The notes beneath the pieces are model-generated. The model worked only from the letters and a program-made list of their open reading frames with translations, had not been told where the DNA came from and searched no databases. DNA of 5,449 nt from an uncultured Erysipelotrichaceae bacterium (lineage in GTDB: Bacteria > Bacillota_I > Bacilli_A > Erysipelotrichales > Erysipelotrichaceae). This document shows positions 1 to 4,813 of the stretch, one piece after another; the first letter of the stretch is position 1, and every line of letters begins with the position of its first letter. Location: assembly GCA_947575425.1 (NCBI GenBank), contig CANPNQ010000091.1:1-5449 (forward strand), read 5' to 3'. The position numbers and the translations under genes are program-made.

Positions 1-51
1 GATGCTTTTTTATTGTTTGCTTACATCTAGATGACAATCAACTTTCCAATA

Positions 52-2196
52 TTATTTTTGTGGCAGATCAATTAAGCGATATACGGCATATCCGTTTCTT
101 GTCCCCAACTGTAAAACTTTAATCACCTCATTGCCATTTTCATCTGTCAATTTCACCTTACAATAGCCATCCTTTAATAATTTTCCCGCCATGGCCTGAT
201 TGGGGGTTTTGCCAATCTCACTTAGAAACGGATCATTTTTCCATATCGCAAATTTACAGCCATTGCGCCAGTTCACACACCCGAAGTTTTTCTCTTTTTC
301 CACGATCTTATTGCCGCACAGCGGACATTTCCCAATTTCTGCGCGATCATCCTCAATCGGATAGGTCACATGAGTGCGCAGCTGATTGAAATCCTGTGAT
401 AAATGCGGGATGAAATTCTCCAGTACACTGTCCACAAGGTCCTTTACTTCTGCCTTCCCCTCTTTGATATCCTCCTGTATCACCCACCATTTTGCGGTTA
501 GATCCGCAGTTTTAACCTCCGGAGGCAAGAGATGATAAAAGTCCTTACCCAGCCGGGTGGAAATGATTTGTTTGCCCTTCATTTCCACATAGCCTCGCTT
601 TAGCAGCGTTTCTACTATCTGGGATCGGGTAGCACTTGTGCCAATACTGCCATTTTCGCCCTTTTTATCCTTATCCTTTTTCTTCAGCAGCTCTTTGATT
701 TCCTTGTCCTTTACATATTTTGCGATGCTTGTCATATCGCGGATCAATGTCGCTTGGGTATAGCGCTTGGGCGGATTGGTTTCCTTTTCCAAAATCCTTC
801 CGTCTTTGAGCCATGCCTCATAGCTGCCCGGGCTTAAATCAAAGCGAGCAGTCTCCTCTTCATTTGTTTCCTCATGATCCATCGCTTTATTAAAATATTG
901 ATGATATCCTTCCTCAATCACAAAAGTAGATACGCCGCGTAATTCTCCCTGCGGCAAACGAATGAGCGCCTGTAATTGTCTTTTTTTCATGGACGGAAGA
1001 AACTGCATGATGTAAAAGTGACATATTTCCTCATAGACCTTACGTTCGTCGGCACTTAGCTTTCGGATATCAAAATCCGATCGCGTAGGAATGATCGCAT
1101 GGTGCGCTGTGACAAATTTATCCTGAAAGCATTGAGAACGGATCGTGTAATCTACGGGATAGCTTTTCCCTAGTTTTTCCATTACCTTACCGATCACCGC
1201 CGGTGCTTCTTTATAATGCTCCGCCTTTAAATACTGAGAATCACTGCGATTGTAGGTGATTGCCTGATGACGATCGCGCAAGGTTTGCGTAATTCGATCC
1301 GTTTTGCTTAAGTCAAAGCCATATTTCGTATTCATATGCGCTTGTAGCTTTGCCAGATTAAAGGGCAATGGGGGGCGCTGTTCCATCTCCTTTTCACTCA
1401 CCTTCAGCTGTTTCTTCGCATCGTTTAGCTGAGACTGTATTTCCTCTAATACTTCCCGATTCAAAATGTGCTTTTCATCCTCCAGCAGCTCCGCTTTCCC
1501 TTTAAACTTCAAGGGAACCACAGTATCTTCACAATATGCGTTCATTTCCAATTCATAATATTTTGTTTTGATATGATTGTCAATCGCCTCATCACGAGCA
1601 ACGATCAGACCAAGTGTGGGTGATTGCACCCGACCGACGGATAATCCTTTCATCCGCAATCCGAGGGAAAACAGGCGGCTGTAATTGATACCTACCACAT
1701 AATCCGCAACTGCTCTTGCATAGGCACTTCTACCAATAGAGCGCAGCGGCTCATTATCCAGCAGTTCATGAAACGCTCGTTTGATATTATCGGGTGTATT
1801 ATCATTGATATAAACGCGACGGACGGGTTTGGTATTTCCCACATAATCCAGTATTTCATCGATCAAAAACTGTCCTTCATCGTCAGGATCGCCTGCATGA
1901 ATGATGGTATCGTTTTCTTCAATCAGCTTGCGGATTTGTTCAACGCGTTCCTTTTTATTTCCATCGGGTACCAGTTTCCAATCATCAAAGCAGATCGGCA
2001 GATCTTCCATTGTCCATTTAGCGTATTTTTCATTGTATTCCTGCGGTTCACACAGTCGGAGCAAATGACCGTATGCCCATGTGATTACAACATTCTTCTT
2101 CACGATCACACCATGTGATTCCTTGGTAGGTCCATCAATGGCGGCGGCGATCGCTCGTCCAAGCTCCGGCTTTTCCGCTATGATCAAAGTACCCAT
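52..2196 (-). CDS. topB: DNA topoisomerase III (type IA)
   Basis: Type IA topoisomerase, 714 aa, which cuts one DNA strand through a 5'-phosphotyrosine link and passes another strand to relax negative supercoils and decatenate replication or recombination intermediates. The Toprim domain is at the N-terminus: Glu8 in IIAEKP, then DPDDEG with Asp103, Asp105 and Glu107. Next come SVGRVQSPTL (186-195) and the catalytic Tyr315 in ITYNRSDSQYL, with Arg317 two residues on. HHAIIPT (365-371) and IGTSATR (518-524) follow. The C-terminus holds one four-cysteine zinc motif (Cys624, 627, 640, 647) and a short conserved tail domain. From remembered family sequences, the motif spacing is closer to E. coli TopB than to Bacillus TopB. 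The usual Arg of DPDREG is Asp106, and a Lys-rich stretch (about 505-512) precedes IGT. The start at 2196 is chosen because AAAGGAGG lies 6 nt upstream; an upstream in-frame ATG at 2274 falls inside the promoter. Length is normal and the gene looks intact. Confidence 0.95.
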   Translation of the reverse strand: MGTLIIAEKPELGRAIAAAIDGPTKESHGVIVKKNVVITWAYGHLLRLCEPQEYNEKYAKWTMEDLPICFDDWKLVPDGNKKERVEQIRKLIEENDTIIHAGDPDDEGQFLIDEILDYVGNTKPVRRVYINDNTPDNIKRAFHELLDNEPLRSIGRSAYARAVADYVVGINYSRLFSLGLRMKGLSVGRVQSPTLGLIVARDEAIDNHIKTKYYELEMNAYCEDTVVPLKFKGKAELLEDEKHILNREVLEEIQSQLNDAKKQLKVSEKEMEQRPPLPFNLAKLQAHMNTKYGFDLSKTDRITQTLRDRHQAITYNRSDSQYLKAEHYKEAPAVIGKVMEKLGKSYPVDYTIRSQCFQDKFVTAHHAIIPTRSDFDIRKLSADERKVYEEICHFYIMQFLPSMKKRQLQALIRLPQGELRGVSTFVIEEGYHQYFNKAMDHEETNEEETARFDLSPGSYEAWLKDGRILEKETNPPKRYTQATLIRDMTSIAKYVKDKEIKELLKKKDKDKKGENGSIGTSATRSQIVETLLKRGYVEMKGKQIISTRLGKDFYHLLPPEVKTADLTAKWWVIQEDIKEGKAEVKDLVDSVLENFIPHLSQDFNQLRTHVTYPIEDDRAEIGKCPLCGNKIVEKEKNFGCVNWRNGCKFAIWKNDPFLSEIGKTPNQAMAGKLLKDGYCKVKLTDENGNEVIKVLQLGTRNGYAVYRLIDLPQK

Positions 2197-2202
2197 GTCA
2201 TT

Positions 2203-2287
2203 CCTCCTTTCCCTTATCTCACAGTTTTTGTCTGAATGTGTCTGTCTTGTCAGGAAACAGTATATCAGAATCACATCTTTTTCTCAA
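2203..2287 (-). promoter_or_regulatory. topB promoter and ribosome binding site
   Basis: On the minus strand TTGAGA (2282-2287) and TATACT (2259-2264) are exactly 17 bp apart, each matching five of six sigma-A consensus bases. Transcription should start near 2252, giving a leader of about 56 nt. The Shine-Dalgarno AAAGGAGG (2203-2210) ends 6 nt before the ATG at 2196. No operator-like inverted repeat is seen, so topB is probably expressed constitutively and separately from the upstream gene. Confidence 0.75.
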
Positions 2288-2392
2288 ATGAATTCCTTTG
2301 ACGATTCCTTGTTTCCCTCATCGACCTCTGCATTCTTCCTCTATTGCCTCTTACCCGGTTTTCCATAGGGTAGCGCTGACCATCTGAAGCAC

Positions 2393-2424
2393 AAAAAAAT
2401 CCTATGACATGTCATAGGATCCTT
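2393..2424 (-). terminator. Intrinsic terminator after the membrane-protein gene
   Basis: A perfect 22-bp palindrome (2399-2420, half-site ATCCTATGAC) is followed on the minus strand by seven T residues (2393-2399). The stem can be extended with two G-U and two A-U pairs using 2421-2424. It lies about 60 nt after the stop codon of the gene ending at 2485 and separates it from topB. On the plus strand there is no adjacent T-run, so it acts in one direction. Confidence 0.85.
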
Positions 2425-2438
2425 ACGTATTTTCTGTT

Positions 2439-2465
2439 TTATGCACCGTCTCTTTTCCTGCATAA
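2439..2465. repeat. Inverted repeat in the 3' untranslated region
   Basis: TTATGCA (2439-2445) and TGCATAA (2459-2465) form a perfect 7-bp stem around 13 nt, between the stop codon at 2485 and the terminator palindrome. It has no T-run on the minus strand and no evident function beyond a possible 3'-end structure. Confidence 0.4.
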
Positions 2466-2484
2466 ACTCGCACTTATCTGAGGA

Positions 2485-3030
2485 CTATGCTTGTGATTCC
2501 TTTTCTTCGCTGTCCAAAGTCGCCGAATTCGCTTCTTCCTCCTGCTTCTGATTATCCTCATTTGCGCTTTCCTCCTGTTTGGGTTCAGCGCCCGCAGCTT
2601 GTGTCTCCTCTTTTCCTTCGTCACTGAGCATTTCTTCCTGAACGCTCTCTTTCGCCGATGCTTGAGATAATTCATCCTGCGCTTTCGTATCTGCTTGTTC
2701 CATCGCTGCTGCTTCCTGCGATTCTGCTTTCGCATCTGCGTTTTGAACACTCTCTGTGTGCTGCAATGTCAATTCATTGATCACATAACCAATACCATAG
2801 CTGATAAACGCATATACCAAAAATGGCAGACTCTGTGTCACAAACATATTTACGACACTTTGCCACATCTCGCCCCAGAATTCAGAGAAACTCATACCGT
2901 ATTGAGTCATTGCCTCCTTGATGGAATCAAAGATATACCATGACATAAAGGCAAATACCAGCACTAGCAGCACAGCCAGCACATAAAACGTAATAGCGAC
3001 AGATGAAGTTTTTTGTTTTGTTTTTTTCAT
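2485..3030 (-). CDS. Small two-helix membrane protein with acidic low-complexity tail
   Basis: Not recognised as a named family. The protein is 181 aa. A basic N-terminus (MKKTKQK) is followed by a hydrophobic helix at about 11-33, a loop with several Trp, Met and aromatic residues (34-66), and a second hydrophobic helix at about 67-87. From about 90 to the end it is an acidic, Ala/Gln/Ser/Glu-rich tail with no predicted fold. The positive-inside rule would place both termini in the cytoplasm and the loop outside. The first helix could be read as a signal peptide, but the second makes a membrane protein likelier. The start at 3030 is chosen because AAAGGA lies about 6 nt upstream and an extended -10 box lies behind it; the longer frame from 3165 would run through that promoter and into the upstream regulator frame. 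The gene is monocistronic, ending at the terminator at 2393-2424. Function unknown. Confidence 0.8.
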   Translation of the reverse strand: MKKTKQKTSSVAITFYVLAVLLVLVFAFMSWYIFDSIKEAMTQYGMSFSEFWGEMWQSVVNMFVTQSLPFLVYAFISYGIGYVINELTLQHTESVQNADAKAESQEAAAMEQADTKAQDELSQASAKESVQEEMLSDEGKEETQAAGAEPKQEESANEDNQKQEEEANSATLDSEEKESQA

Positions 3031-3060
3031 AGTGGTTCCTTTCCATGTAACAGTGACAAT

Positions 3061-3069
3061 GTTATACCA
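3061..3069 (-). promoter_or_regulatory. Promoter of the membrane-protein gene (extended -10)
   Basis: On the minus strand TGG directly precedes TATAAC (3061-3066), an extended -10 element with five of six consensus bases. No good -35 hexamer is found 16-18 bp upstream, as is common for extended -10 promoters. The start would be near 3054, leaving a leader of about 24 nt that contains the ribosome site at 3036-3042. Confidence 0.55.
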
Positions 3070-3148
3070 TAAGATTATGGGAAAAATATGGGGAAAGACT
3101 GATTTTTTTGTAAATTTTCTATGTAAGCGGTTGTATCTGACAGTTTCC

Positions 3149-3487
3149 TCATGTGCGTTCTTCAAATACTTGAAATAACCGCAGTACTGCCAAGAGCTGT
3201 CCGACAGAAAGATACTTCCCTAATTCACAGTATCGGCGATAGACATGATCTTTTTCAGGATCTTGCGGAAGCGGATAAGGAAATATTTTACGTGTGTCCA
3301 GTTGAAGCACATCAACTATCTTACATAACGATTCAAAGCATCGCTCTATAGAGCTGTCGGTGCTTTTTCACATGGTAGCCGCAGCCAAGTCAATCAATTC
3401 TCCCAGTCCTTCTTGCGTCAATCGCATACGATCTCTTGCCAGTTTCATTTGATTGCTTAAATTGAAAAGCTCTGTCATTTCTTTCAT
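3149..3487 (-). pseudogene. XRE-family helix-turn-helix regulator interrupted by an in-frame TGA
   Basis: The frame from the ATG at 3487 reads 39 codons, meets TGA at 3368-3370, then continues in the same frame for 72 codons to TGA at 3149. Residues 15-39 hold the first half of an XRE (Cro/C1-type) domain, with LTQEGLGELIDL as the typical helix 2-3 core. After the stop, SLCKIVDVLQLD (53-64) is the typical last helix. The number of residues between the halves fits the family without any gap, and the stop falls where XRE proteins usually have the Ser of TIS; TCA to TGA is a single base change. A charged C-terminal region follows (about 70-112). The segment 41-51 fits the family poorly, so decay may extend beyond the stop. 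The ribosome site (GAGGGG) and promoter look intact. Alternatives are a functional 39-aa truncated peptide or a sequencing error. Its target is unknown. Confidence 0.75.
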
Positions 3488-3515
3488 AATAATCCCCTCT
3501 ATTCCTATTTATATT

Positions 3516-3543
3516 CCTATAACGATTCACACATCATTGTCAA
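3516..3543 (-). promoter_or_regulatory. Promoter of the XRE pseudogene
   Basis: A perfect TTGACA (3538-3543) is followed 16 bp later by TATAGG (3516-3521) on the minus strand. The start would be near 3509, giving a leader of about 22 nt with AGAGGGGAT just before the ATG at 3487. The promoter outlasting the frame suggests recent inactivation. Confidence 0.6.
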
Positions 3544-3644
3544 ACTGCGCTCTTTCACCCACTGCGCATAACAATTATGTAGTAGATTTTACTTTCTGTC
3601 AATGCTAATTCTGAAAAGTTTTTGTAAAAAGATGGTAAAAAGAC

Positions 3645-3673
3645 TTGTAAAACCGATGAATTACGATTATAAT
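3645..3673 (+). promoter_or_regulatory. Cassette 1 antisense-RNA promoter
   Basis: TTGTAA (3645-3650) and a perfect TATAAT (3668-3673) are 17 bp apart on the plus strand. The architecture matches that of the two repeat copies downstream, although the surrounding sequence has diverged. Three GTAAAA runs beginning at 3624, 3635 and 3647 are spaced about one helical turn apart and may bend the DNA. Confidence 0.6.
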
Positions 3674-3679
3674 AACCAT

Positions 3680-3738
3680 GTAAGTATATCATGCTTATGT
3701 TTGGAAAAGACGATGTAATTATACCTTGTTGTCTTTTT
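3680..3738 (+). ncRNA. Predicted small RNA, diverged cassette 1
   Basis: An RNA starting near 3680 would be about 60 nt and end at the T-run at 3734-3738. It aligns with the small RNAs of cassettes 2 and 3: the region after TATAAT shares GTAA and CATGC, and the terminator stem keeps AAAAGACGATGT. The first hairpin is a different sequence (TAAGTA pairing with TGCTTA around 5 nt) at the same place, which suggests that structure rather than sequence is conserved. The likely role is an antisense antitoxin, but no experiment supports this. Confidence 0.45.
3705..3738 (+). terminator. Intrinsic terminator of cassette 1 small RNA
   Basis: AAAAGAC (3705-3711) pairs with GTCTTTT (3731-3737). The stem continues by four more pairs, three of them G-U in plus-strand RNA, and a five-T run ends at 3738. 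It is a degenerate relative of the perfect hairpins at 4084 and 4514. Because the wobble pairs form only in plus-strand RNA, it favours termination in the plus direction. Confidence 0.6.
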
Positions 3739-3790
3739 CAAAACCGAAAGCTTTGTATATGACAGAGAGAACGAGGTACCCTTCACCCAT
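3719..3790 (-). CDS. Possible 23-aa toxin-like peptide of cassette 1
   Basis: A frame starting ATGGGT reads MGEGYLVLSVIYKAF and ends in the charged FEKDNKV after 23 residues. GAGG lies about 6 nt upstream, next to a 7-bp hairpin (3800-3816) that could limit access to it. The frame overlaps the terminator hairpin and the predicted antisense RNA, the layout expected of a type I toxin. It occupies the same place as the frames beginning MG in cassettes 2 and 3. The hydrophobic part is short and no clear minus-strand promoter is seen, so this may be chance. Confidence 0.25.
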   Translation of the reverse strand: MGEGYLVLSVIYKAFGFEKDNKV

Positions 3791-3799
3791 TAACTTCCT

Positions 3800-3839
3800 C
3801 ATCCCCTTTGGGGATGCTTGTTATCAATACTTTGATAAC
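3800..3839. repeat. Two adjacent perfect hairpins
   Basis: CATCCCC/GGGGATG (3800-3806 with 3810-3816, loop 3 nt) and GTTATCAA/TTGATAAC (3820-3827 with 3832-3839, loop 4 nt) lie 3 nt apart. Neither has a T-run on either strand, so they are not ordinary terminators. On the minus strand the first hairpin abuts the ribosome site of the small frame at 3790; hairpins in that position often restrict translation of type I toxins. Confidence 0.5.
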
Positions 3840-4013
3840 TGAAAACGAATTAATTCCAAACCCTTGTTTCTCTTTGTTCATGTACAAAGTTTTCTTTTTA
3901 TTTCAGTTGCATCCTTAAAAAGATATAGTTTCAATTCATGTAATAAATAGAATAGTTCACATATATGTATTCCTATATATTCCCCTCACCGGACAGGAAA
4001 TCAAAAGTATCTC

Positions 4014-4042
4014 TTGTATTACAGTGAGAAAACAACTATAAT
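4014..4042 (+). promoter_or_regulatory. Cassette 2 antisense-RNA promoter
   Basis: TTGTAT (4014-4019), 17 bp, then a perfect TATAAT (4037-4042). The -10 box is inside the long repeat, which begins at 4031; the -35 hexamer is outside it. Its TTG is nevertheless kept at the same spacing as in the other two cassettes. Confidence 0.6.
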
Positions 4043-4048
4043 ATACCT

Positions 4049-4116
4049 GTAAATATTCCATGCGAAATCTTTCCTTTCGCAAGAAAAGACGATGTGTCCT
4101 ACCACATCGTCTTTTT
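4049..4116 (+). ncRNA. Predicted antisense antitoxin RNA, cassette 2
   Basis: An RNA from about 4049 to the T-run at 4112-4116 would be about 68 nt. It contains a first hairpin TGCGAAA/TTTCGCA (4061-4067 with 4075-4081) with a pyrimidine loop UCUUUCC, then the terminator hairpin. It is fully complementary to the 3' end of the converging minus-strand transcript. The loop region also contains UUUCCUU, which can pair with the toxin Shine-Dalgarno AAGGAAG using one G-U pair. The layout resembles RatA or RNA II antitoxins; expression is not shown. Confidence 0.5.
4084..4116. terminator. Bidirectional intrinsic terminator, cassette 2
   Basis: AAAAGACGATGTG (4084-4096) pairs perfectly over 13 bp with 4103-4115 around the loop TCCTAC. 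The plus strand ends in five T (4112-4116) and the minus strand in four T (4087-4084). It can therefore end both the small RNA and the converging toxin mRNA, as the shared terminators of Fst and TxpA type loci do. Confidence 0.8.
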
Positions 4117-4182
4117 AATGCCTTGAGAGTCTTGTACATGAAGCATAAAGGATGAGCAGCGCCCATTCCCCATTGTCCTCCT
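4099..4182 (-). other. Strong internal ribosome site with two short frames, cassette 2
   Basis: On the minus strand a G-rich tract ends in AGGAGG (4177-4182). Two ATGs follow: 4173 (3 nt away; 24 codons, MGNGRCSSFMLHVQ..., stop at 4099) and 4166 (10 nt away; a basic frame that runs through the terminator and past the repeat edge). A 7-bp inverted repeat, CCTTGAG (4121-4127) with CTCAAGG (4190-4196), encloses the site and could fold the mRNA around it. Whether either frame is translated is unclear. The same arrangement occurs at 4529-4612 in the second copy. Confidence 0.3.
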
Positions 4183-4205
4183 CTCCCCCCTCAAGGAAGC
4201 TCTAG

Positions 4206-4283
4206 CTACTCGTCGTCGCGATCTCTAGGACCCTGACGATCTAGCAGATAGAGAATAATGGCCAGTATGACCAGATATTCCAT
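4206..4283 (-). CDS. Candidate type I toxin peptide, cassette 2
   Basis: A 25-aa frame beginning MEYLVILAIILYLL, one hydrophobic helix, and ending in the charged tail DRQGPRDRDDE. It matches no family I can name, but short single-helix peptides with charged ends are typical of type I toxins, which act at the membrane. AAGGAAG ends about 6 nt before this ATG; an ATG two codons earlier (4289) is too close to it. A 10-aa leader frame stops 15 nt upstream, so translation may be coupled. The frame lies on a predicted minus-strand transcript of about 270 nt (about 4347 to 4080) that converges on the small RNA at 4049-4116. An identical copy is at 4636-4713. A chance hydrophobic frame cannot be excluded, and cassette 1 does not keep it. 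Confidence 0.5.
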   Translation of the reverse strand: MEYLVILAIILYLLDRQGPRDRDDE

Positions 4284-4298
4284 ACTCATCTTCCTTAC

Positions 4299-4331
4299 TT
4301 ATGTACGTGAACATCCTTGGTTTTTCTCCAT
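4299..4331 (-). CDS. 10-aa leader peptide frame, cassette 2
   Basis: MEKNQGCSRT followed by TAA. It has a good Shine-Dalgarno (GGGAGG, about 8 nt upstream) right after the predicted transcription start. Its stop lies just before the ribosome site of the 25-aa frame. Such leaders in toxin mRNAs, for example Mok upstream of Hok, couple translation to that of the toxin and can be the point of antisense control. The role here is inferred only from position; the sequence is identical in cassette 3 (4729-4761). Confidence 0.4.
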   Translation of the reverse strand: MEKNQGCSRT

Positions 4332-4353
4332 ATGCAAATCCTCCCTATATATA

Positions 4354-4382
4354 TTTATACACGTCAAAAAGAAAAAACCCAA
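4354..4382 (-). promoter_or_regulatory. Candidate toxin mRNA promoter, cassette 2
   Basis: TATAAA (4354-4359) on the minus strand has a weak TTGGGT (4377-4382) 17 bp upstream. The start would be near 4347, directly before GGGAGG, giving a short leader. Two of the four differences between the copies (4362, 4381) fall in or between these boxes but spare TATAAA. Confidence 0.4.
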
Positions 4383-4443
4383 AAAGAAGTTGGAAAAAAT
4401 TTACTTTCTATCGCTGAAATACTGTTGTTCTTTGAAAATCTTC

Positions 4444-4472
4444 TTGCAAAATAGAGTAGGAACAACTATAAT
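4444..4472 (+). promoter_or_regulatory. Cassette 3 antisense-RNA promoter
   Basis: TTGCAA (4444-4449), 17 bp, TATAAT (4467-4472). The -35 box lies in unique sequence upstream of the repeat start at 4461, yet its spacing equals that of the other two cassettes. It matches the -35 consensus better (four of six) than copy 2. Confidence 0.6.
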
Positions 4473-4478
4473 ATACCT

Positions 4479-4546
4479 GTAAATATTCCATGCGAAATCT
4501 TTCCTTTCGCAAGAAAAGACGATGTGTCCTACCACATCGTCTTTTT
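4479..4546 (+). ncRNA. Predicted antisense antitoxin RNA, cassette 3
   Basis: Identical in sequence to the cassette 2 RNA (4049-4116): first hairpin 4491-4511, terminator hairpin 4514-4545, T-run to 4546. Because the two RNAs are the same, each should neutralise either toxin copy. Only the -35 region differs, so the two may be made in different amounts. Confidence 0.5.
4514..4546. terminator. Bidirectional intrinsic terminator, cassette 3
   Basis: Same perfect 13-bp hairpin as at 4084, with five T on the plus strand and four on the minus strand. It can end both the small RNA and the cassette 3 toxin mRNA and would also limit read-through between cassettes. Confidence 0.8.
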
Positions 4547-4635
4547 AATGCCTTGAGAGTCTTGTACATGAAGCATAAAGGATGAGCAGCGCCCATTCCC
4601 CATTGTCCTCCTCTCCCCCCTCAAGGAAGCTCTAG

Positions 4636-4713
4636 CTACTCGTCGTCGCGATCTCTAGGACCCTGACGATCTAGCAGATAGAGAATAATGGCCAGTATGA
4701 CCAGATATTCCAT
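4636..4713 (-). CDS. Candidate type I toxin peptide, cassette 3
   Basis: The 25-aa frame is identical in DNA and protein to that at 4206-4283: a hydrophobic helix MEYLVILAIILYLL and a charged tail rich in Asp and Arg, with AAGGAAG about 6 nt before the ATG. Identity at the DNA level includes all silent positions, so it does not by itself prove selection on the protein. It lies on the minus strand, converging on the small RNA at 4479-4546. The same uncertainty about function applies. Confidence 0.5.
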   Translation of the reverse strand: MEYLVILAIILYLLDRQGPRDRDDE

Positions 4714-4728
4714 ACTCATCTTCCTTAC

Positions 4729-4761
4729 TTATGTACGTGAACATCCTTGGTTTTTCTCCAT
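4729..4761 (-). CDS. 10-aa leader peptide frame, cassette 3
   Basis: Identical copy of the frame MEKNQGCSRT at 4299-4331, with GGGAGG upstream and the toxin ribosome site directly downstream. Confidence 0.4.
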   Translation of the reverse strand: MEKNQGCSRT

Positions 4762-4783
4762 ATGCAAATCCTCCCTGTATATA

Positions 4784-4813
4784 TTTATACATGTCAAAAA
4801 GAAAAAACCCCAA
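4784..4813 (-). promoter_or_regulatory. Candidate toxin mRNA promoter, cassette 3
   Basis: TATAAA (4784-4789) on the minus strand with a weak TTGGGG (4808-4813) 18 bp upstream. The -35 differs from that of cassette 2 because of the change at 4811, so the two toxin copies may differ in promoter strength. Confidence 0.35.

Larger units (their letters stand above)
4031..4392. repeat. Long direct repeat, copy A (cassette 2)
   Basis: 362 bp repeated at 4461-4822. The first 316 bp are identical and only four differences are seen in all (4347, 4362, 4381, 4386). Similarity stops abruptly at both ends, with a unique spacer of 68 bp (4393-4460) between copies. No inverted terminal repeats, target-site duplication or transposase are visible, so this looks like a tandem duplication rather than an insertion sequence. 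The repeat holds a complete candidate toxin-antitoxin cassette except for the small-RNA -35 box. Confidence 0.95.

Noticed and set aside
1..51. Possible terminator downstream of topB
   Set aside because: The palindrome CATCTAGATG (24-33) has no T-run on the minus strand. The T-run at 6-11 lies on the plus strand and would belong to a hairpin outside the window.
2290..2392. 31-aa basic minus-strand frame between the terminator and topB promoter
   Set aside because: It has no ribosome site and no promoter, and it runs into the topB -35 and -10 boxes.
2439..2750. 103-aa very basic minus-strand frame
   Set aside because: It is the out-of-frame shadow of the acidic Glu/Gln-rich tail of the membrane protein; the Lys/Arg richness comes from that composition.
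3031..3165. N-terminal extension of the membrane protein to an ATG at 3165
   Set aside because: It lacks a ribosome site, spans the extended -10 promoter and overlaps the end of the regulator frame.
3151..3351. 66-aa plus-strand frame
   Set aside because: It is antisense to the XRE pseudogene, which explains the sequence better, and has no ribosome site.
3957..4166. 69-aa minus-strand frame (and its 62-aa relative at 4408-4596)
   Set aside because: The shared part reads straight through the terminator hairpin and the small-RNA promoter, and the two C-termini become unrelated at the repeat edge. A real protein would not be expected to end in unique sequence on each copy. Only the first few codons near the ribosome site are considered.
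4258..4482. 74-aa plus-strand frame with a hydrophobic start and Lys-rich end
   Set aside because: It has no convincing ribosome site, lies antisense to the 25-aa and leader frames, and its second half is low-complexity AT-rich sequence. The matching frame in the second copy ends after about 48 codons.
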